Assembly: GCF_036417845.1 (NCBI RefSeq)
Contig: NC_089981.1
Location: 21,348,001-21,412,000 of the forward strand
DNA length: 64,000 nt
From: Apteryx mantelli
Lineage: Eukaryota; Chordata; Aves; Apterygiformes; Apterygidae
Direction: 5' to 3'
Position 1 is the first letter of the stretch. Every line of letters starts with the position of its first letter. The position numbers and the translations under genes were made by a program. Of this stretch, positions 57,480 to 64,000 are shown piece by piece. The notes beneath the pieces were generated by a model. The model saw only the letters and a list, made by a program, of their open reading frames with translations, made no database searches and was not told the DNA's origin.

Positions 57480-60400
57480 ACCTTAACTCGAGTGTATCTG
57501 TGCACAGTCAGTGGCAGAACAGTGTAAATCGGGTGATGTGAGTTTTAAGTGCACACGCAGAGCTAGCTTTATTTTGGAGAGCTGCTAGCATTTCATCACC
57601 GTATCATCCCTGGCAAAACCGAGGTGCAAGCTTGCTGACCTTTCCAGAAGGATAACGTGTTGCTGACGTGCCAAGATATGCGTGTAAAGTTGCCAAGGCG
57701 TTGGGCGGGCGATGGAGGAAGCGCGGGCTTTGAGAGCCTGTCTCCAGCGACTCGCTGGAGCCTGACCCTGGAGCTGGTCCTGCCAAGCCTGCTGTGCTTC
57801 CAGCTGAAGCAGCGGTAGGCGATACAGCTGAAGGGAGGTATTTTAACAGCTTTCCTGGCGCTCACCAGAACCTGGCCTGCGAGAGCTGGGCTCAGGCTCT
57901 GGGGAAGCTCAGTGCGACTGCTTGGTTTATCCCCCAGTGTAGCTGGAGGGCAGTGGGTCAATGGCTTATTTGCACTTTTTTTTGTCCCAGAAATTGCAAC
58001 ACAGCTTTGCTCCTTCTGATTCTGCTTAACCCGTTCCTGCCCCAGGGGCACCTTTGCGCTTAACCTCAGCCATACGGCTCCCAGCTTCTCTCCGATGGCT
58101 GGGAGCAAATTCAGTGGCTTTCCGTGTGCTCTTCCTAAAGAATTAAGGGCAGACCCACGGGAGCAGACGGCTTACTTGAAGGCCAGCTGCCCTTTGTGTA
58201 GGATTTCTAACCCCATCGCGGAAGAACAGGATGTCACCGAAAAGGGGAAAAGCTATTTCTGTAGTGCTCTCGCCCCATGCCCTGGCTAAATTACAGCTTG
58301 TCTCAGCTTAACCTTTACCTCCCACTAATGCACATGAGAAGAATGAATTGCTGCCTGTTTGATTAATGTATCTGTCTTTTCCACGTGCTTTCTGGCCTCA
58401 CCTGCCTGCTGGCGCAACCATTTATTTTTGCAACTGTTTACTTTGCTGTTTTTTTCCTCTTCAGTTTTAATTTTTCTGTGACAGCCCTTCTCAAATCTGA
58501 TCCTTTAGCTTTGGAAAAACACTAAATGAAAAAAGGGTGCTCGTAGGGGTAAGAGGCACATGACACGATATGCATTTGTCTTGCTGTCGTCCACTTATGC
58601 TAGCAAGGTACTACGGTAAAGATGGAGACCTTAGACTGTCATCGTGTATGTTCATAACATGGGAAGCAAAACTGGCTATTGGCTTGTGCCGTGACTGACT
58701 GGTTTGGACACTCCTCGTGGTTGCTGGGTGAGACACTTGCTGGTTTATTACAGCAAGGTTTCTAGGTAGGCTGCAGGCACTGGTTTGTCTCTGTGAGCTG
58801 CTGTTCAACGCTGCCTCCTATTTCTAGGAGAAAGTTATTAGAATGGTGCACTTTGGAAGGTGCACCCAAAGGAGCACACAAGCGCCGCAAACAGATCGGA
58901 AAAGACAGAGTGGTTTTGCCCTAGTAACCGAAAAAAGGTCATCATTCAGCTCCTGTTTGCCTAGTAATGGCCGCTGCCTTTGCCTCTGTTCGGTGCCAGT
59001 TTTGCTCTCCTGCCTTTGGAGGCCCTGGGAGCTTTCGGTCAGGGCCACCGGTTTGTTTGTGTGTCCTGCTCGATGCACCCTGCTTGCACGTGTGCACACA
59101 CGCGCACACACGATCTCTTGTTCCAGGTCACCTGGGCCCTGGATGCTCTCCTCAGTGACTGATCTTGGCTTCGCTATTTGAAAATAAATATTCTGTGGCT
59201 GACAGACTGCCCGTGGTGCGAGTGACCGGAGGGCAGGATGTTTGTGGGGCAGCTGTGACGGATGCTGGGCTGAAAATAGGAGAGAATCAGCCCCCAGGTC
59301 AGTGCCCTGGCAGTGAAAACCAACTGCGTAACTGCTGTGTTTCCGGCTCTTACTGGCTCCTTTGCCCTCAGTCTTCCCATAGTTTAAGAAAATCAAATAA
59401 AGCCCTGCCTTCCAGAGTCACCTGGGAATCTCAGTTTCATTTGCTTAACAAAATGTTTCAGTCTGCATGGGCACAGGGCCGTCTGAAAGTTTTGAATACG
59501 TAAAACCAGAAATAAGTTAGCTTGGGGTTTTCTTGATTAAAAACTTCCTGTAATTTTGTGAGCCCGGTTCCTCATTTTAAATGCTCCGTGTTGTGGTACC
59601 CTGAAGGACCTGAAGACTCCCTCCTGTATGCAGTGAGGGAGGGCAGATCTGAAAACCACGCGAACTCGAGACTTGCTCAGCAATCTCTTGATGCTTTTGG
59701 TTAAAATAATTTGGATAGTAGGAAGAATCTGTTGTGAGAAACCTTTTTTTTTCAGGTAGTAAAGAGACAAAACCAAGCCCCTGAGGGATGAATATGGTCT
59801 GAGCACGGTCCTGTTCTCTTGCAGCAGGCCCGGAGATGGGCCAGACTGGGGAACGACACCTCCAGGTGATGAAAGAAGTACCCGATGGGCTGTGAGCGCT
59901 CCCGGCTGCCAGTACCTTGTCCTTGAGAGGGCTAGAAAGCAAGGGGGGTGTCTCCGCAGGGGAGACCCCGATCTTGGGCCTTCCCAAGGCTTGGTAACGT
60001 TTGATTTGCCTGCCAGTACAAACGGGCTTGTGTTCCCGCCGCTCTGTAACAGAGCGCTCTGTGTCGGCCCTGCGCACGCAGACAAGGCTGCCTTGTGGAG
60101 GCCGGGGAAGCCTCTGCGTTTTCGGCCGGTAACCTGGTACGGATAAGAGGCCCTCTCAGGGATCGGCTCTGCCACGTGCGTTTTCTCCCTTCGCCTCTGC
60201 AGCTGAAGCTGCCCCTCCGTTTCAGCCCTCGTTCCCTTTTCAAACCGGCAGGTTTCCCAGGGCCCTTTGCTGTCTCTCGCCACGCTCTCCTCTGGCCCTG
60301 TCTGGGATTTGTGTGCGTATCCTGATAGCCTTTCATGTTATCTAGATCTAAACCTAGGCTTTCTAAATTGCTGGGAAATTGCATATTTTATGGTTAATGA

Positions 60401-63400
60401 TTAAGACTTCTCCTGGGAGCCCTGACCCTGCTTGGAGGCATAGGCTTGCTCATTAACACATGTTTAAAATCAGATGTCAAGGACACCCATGGAAGGACAC
60501 CCATAGGCCCCCGTTAGCATGGTTTTTTGACCCAAATCTACAAGTCTCTCCCTCGCTTTGGAAGGGAATTGGTTCACTTCCCATGAGGGAGAATAGCGCA
60601 TTTGCAGACTGCTTGCTGAAGGTGCACTCTCAAAACCTTTTACATTCCTTAGAGAGGAAAATAGATGCACTGGCTTCAAATACACCCATTAAGAACAAGT
60701 TTGTACAGCTCCAGGCTCTGGAACAGACCGGATCAGTCAGGAAGGATCGGTCACTCTGTCCCTCTGAAATGTCAGCCCTGAGCGCTGCTGCGTCCCTGTG
60801 CGGGCAGCCTTAAAAAACACATGTAGCATTTCCCCTTTAAACAGCCTGGAGACTCAGATAAAAGAGAGCCTAATCTTAAGTAAACAAGGTAAAAGTATTA
60901 CCTGTAATCTGAATTGGGCAACAAACAGTCTGGGGCACCAGAGGTGGAGTTATTTCTAAAACTGTAACTGCAAGCAAAGGTCTTTATATAGCTGGGAGCA
61001 TGACACTGACTGTGATGTAGCTGGGGCTGGCATTTTAACTGGAAACAAGTTCAGCCAGAATCCCAGGCATCACACCGCTTGAGCAATGGGGGAGCTGGAA
61101 ACGCTTCGCAGACGGGCTTTAGGCTGAGCTGAGGTCTCAGAGCTGGATCTTGGGCAGTTCTAAAACACTTGGCTCTTGAGCGGAGGCTTTCAATCATGCG
61201 AGGATAAGCTCAAAGTGTTTCTTCTGGAAGAAAAAATGTATTTTACCAAAGGATGCTTTACAATCGGTGATGATTTGTGCAGGCTACTGCACGGTCTGAA
61301 TTTGGCAGTTGGTCAGTTGTGTTTTATTTTGTTTTGTGCTGTAGAAACTGCTTAGGCGTTGGAGGGCTTTTGAAGCTATCCATCATCTGAGTGCTTCAGG
61401 AAAACAATATCCAGAGCTGTTTCAGTGGCGTCTTCTGGGAAGCATGTTTCCCCACTTCGTGCCTGGTTAGGAGGAATGGATGAAGCCTCTCCCCTTATTT
61501 CTAAAACTGAGAGTTGTGACAATAGGACAGATGCTCTGATTTTATAAAATATTGTAAAGTGTCTTCACTCCTCTCTCTGAGATATCGAGCACTTCTGAAA
61601 GTAAAGTCCGTATTTCATTTCTTCACTACTGCATGAGGGTCTGGCCCTGACCGGTAGGGAGCTGAAGCCATCCTCTACTGGCTTCATTGGCAGCCTGCGG
61701 GAAATTAGAGGGTGCCTTTAGCACTGATCTTGGAGCAACATTGTCAAAACGGGAGCTGGGAAGGCCAGAATGGAGTTAGAGACCAAGCTCTTCCTTTCCA
61801 AAGAGGGCTTCCTAGGCCAGATATGTTGGCCGGGGAAGTCCAGAAGAAACGACATTGCTCTGTTTCCTTGAAGGCTCTCTGCCTCCCAGGCTCTGGACCG
61901 CTTGCTGTACTGATGTCTGGCAGCACAAACATAAACCCCCCAAAATATTAGGGAAGGCAGCAAACTTCTGCAGACTGTCTTTAGGAGGCTGAATATTCAT
62001 AATCCCACCTTCCTCCAAGGGATCGATCTTTTGCTTCATCGGCTCCCCCACATGTCTGATGTCATTTATCTCTGCTTCACCAGCTAGAAGTCATCTTTTT
62101 TTTAATTTTTGTATTTACAAGCAAATACTAATTCTAGTTTCAGATCCTCTGTTAAGTGAATCCTCTGGAGTAGGTCCCGCTGGCTAGTCGGTCTCTGAGC
62201 AGCAGGGATCCGTTGTTCTGGCTGACTGCTCCCCAAATCTTCCCCCTCGGGGGCTGGAGGGGATCATCTCCTCCCCTTCCTGCTCCGGCAGCCCGGGACG
62301 GGATGTGCCCAAGTCCCGGCCGCTGTCTCTCAGCTGTTTGTGCGGGGCAAACCCGTGTGCATGTGAGCCATGCCGCAGTCTACACCAGTTGAATTTGTTC
62401 CAGGGCTCTCCTTATCAATACCTTTTAATGCGGGCTTAAGTGTATTTTCCAGCTGTCAATCTGACTTAACTTAAAAAAAAAAAAAGTGTCAGATTGCTTG
62501 GAGAAAATGTTCCCAGAAACATTTTCAGGCTTCTTTGGACTGCAAATGAGAGAAACTCAAAATGCATGAAGGCTGCTGAGTCGCTCAGAAAACAGCGCGA
62601 GCGCGGTGAGATCCTCGTGCCCAGCGGCGTACGGCGCCTGCGGGCAAAGCGCAAGCTACCCTCGGAGGAGCTGCCAACGCAACGGGAATCTGCGCCGGGG
62701 CGAGAAACTCCGTTGTCATTCAGTTCACAAAACCGGTTAAGCTCAGGCCGTTTCCCTGCCTCCCCGCTCCGGCCGCGGTGTTGCTATGGTGAGGACGGAG
62801 CTGCTATTTTTGACTCATAACGCCACAATTGTGTGGCGACCACAGCGCTGCTCTGCAAGGGGCTGTCCCCAGGCCAGCGCTCTGGTTTAAAGATAGACGC
62901 TCGGGCTTTGCCAGGTTTTTTTCCCATTGAGCCGGGGCCAGAGCACCAGGCAGTTCTTTGTGTCTCTCTCCAGGGCTCCCTTTACGGACTAGAAAGTGTC
63001 TTTAATATTAGAAAAGAATCACAAAAATAGGCATCCTGGACCACGGGCATCTTCTGTCTCTGAACCAGATGCTTAAAAATGAGAACTGTGCATTCTAGAT
63101 GCCCAGCTGTGTCGCTTCGGCAAGGCTCGAGTTCTGCAGGGCGCAGCCAGGCCTTTGGGAAAAGTAGGCACCTTTAAGAGGCCACATTGGGTCGTCAGCT
63201 GCTGGGGCACCAAAAAGCACGCAGCAGCTCTAACTTTTTTTTCCTGCAGCTGTTGCTACGCTGTGGCCAGGTCGCAGAGCTGTCGCTGCGTAGGTGGAGC
63301 GCCAGCACCGACTCCGGGAGAGGGCAACAGCGGGGTTAATTTCCAAGGCTCAAGGCTGCTCTCTGGGCCGTGGGCTGAGGGAACCAGTGTCTTTATTTCT

Positions 63401-64000
63401 CTTCAAAGAACAAGTTTAAGGCTGCGCTTGGCAGGATTGCTTGTACTTGAAGGGGACCTTTCCCCAGAGTCCTAACTTGGCTTATGGTTTCTAAATTTCC
63501 TCCGGTTGCTCATCCTGCTTCTTCCTCCCCCTGCCTCACCCCCAACTCATGCAGCCTGGGCCCTGCATCACTTTTCCTGCTACCTCGCTATCCCCATCAC
63601 GACCGTAGTGCGGCATTGCTCAAGCCAGAGGCGGCTCCAGGATCCTGTTTGCTGACACCAGGACTTCCTCCCCTCTTCCGCTGCTCGCCCCAGCCGGAGC
63701 ACACGGTATATTCGTCGTCTGAACTCTCCATGCTCAGTGCAGTCGCTTCAGAGCCAGTAAGCCCTGAGCAGGCGCCGCTGGAGAGGCGCCGGCCGTGGTG
63801 GGGTGCTGGGCTTCCCCTGCGTCACTCGGCAGAAGGAAGCTGCCCGTGATGACCTCGCACCTGCTCCGAGCGAAAGCCATGCTGAGCTGGCAGAAGGATT
63901 CGGTGGCGATCCTTTCTTTGATTTCTTGGTGATCCTTTCTTTGGCCATCTTTGACTCCTGCTCCAATGCCCAGGTGAAGAAGAATCTCAGACTTCTTCTC
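57480..64000. other. GC-moderate intergenic stretch, no gene recognised
   Basis: Several open frames of 100-250 codons occur on both strands (the longest on the minus strand at 59537-60283). They lack family motifs, overlap one another and look like a by-product of GC content. CpG-richer spots lie at about 59,880-60,330 and 62,580-62,830. A 7-bp perfect hairpin, CGCTCTG-TAA-CAGAGCG, lies at 60041-60057, and an A run at about 62472-62485. Confidence 0.5.

Noticed and set aside
59537..60283. 248-codon minus-strand open frame, with overlapping 150-166 codon frames
   Set aside because: Several overlapping frames are all open in the same moderately GC-rich interval, with no recognisable motifs. 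This looks compositional.

Overview
The window is vertebrate nuclear DNA and most likely avian. It carries one spliced protein-coding gene that I recognise with confidence, choline kinase alpha (CHKA, + strand, 12 coding exons, 19661-42208). Its introns are compact for a vertebrate, there is almost no dense interspersed-repeat load, and a young endogenous retrovirus downstream has an avian-type layout. Species cannot be fixed from the sequence alone.

Layout: (1) About 1-17,700 is intergenic DNA with short simple repeats and no recognisable gene. (2) At 17,724-17,758 there is a tiny exon-like segment with strong splice signals on the minus strand. It lies upstream of, and divergent from, CHKA. 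(3) About 18,880-20,560 is a CpG island with three CCAAT boxes and a TATA-like box; it holds CHKA exon 1. (4) CHKA runs to 42,208, followed by a roughly 1.2-1.35 kb 3' UTR with two close poly(A) signals near 43.4-43.6 kb. (5) About 43.6-46.5 kb is non-coding. (6) A 6,079-bp provirus occupies 46,513-52,591 in the same orientation as CHKA. It has two 777-bp LTRs that look identical and a 5-bp target duplication (GCCAG). (7) About 52.6-64 kb has no gene I can identify. It includes a CpG-richer patch at 56.16-57.46 kb that could be a promoter or first exon.

CHKA encodes a cytosolic kinase that phosphorylates choline (and ethanolamine) with ATP, the first step of the CDP-choline (Kennedy) pathway to phosphatidylcholine. 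All 12 exon junctions obey GT-AG and keep phase. The predicted protein is 454 residues. Exon 3 is a phase-neutral 54-nt cassette, matching the 18-residue segment that is alternatively spliced in mammals.

The provirus is the most unusual part. Its primer-binding site is a perfect 18-nt complement of the vertebrate tRNA-Ser 3' end. Its first ORF is a 481-codon coiled-coil gag-position protein resembling the avian ENS-1/ERNI type. The ORF ends exactly at an A AAA AAC slippery heptamer, followed by a possible pseudoknot and a -1-frame protease/RT. The pol region has lost the second half of RT and the stretch from mid-RNase H to mid-integrase. The env ORF is complete, and its transmembrane subunit has cysteines at positions 9 and 45 flanking an internal fusion peptide, plus a CX6CC motif, which is alpharetrovirus-type architecture. 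A young insertion (identical LTRs) with a gutted pol suggests either a non-autonomous lineage mobilised in trans or very recent internal deletions.
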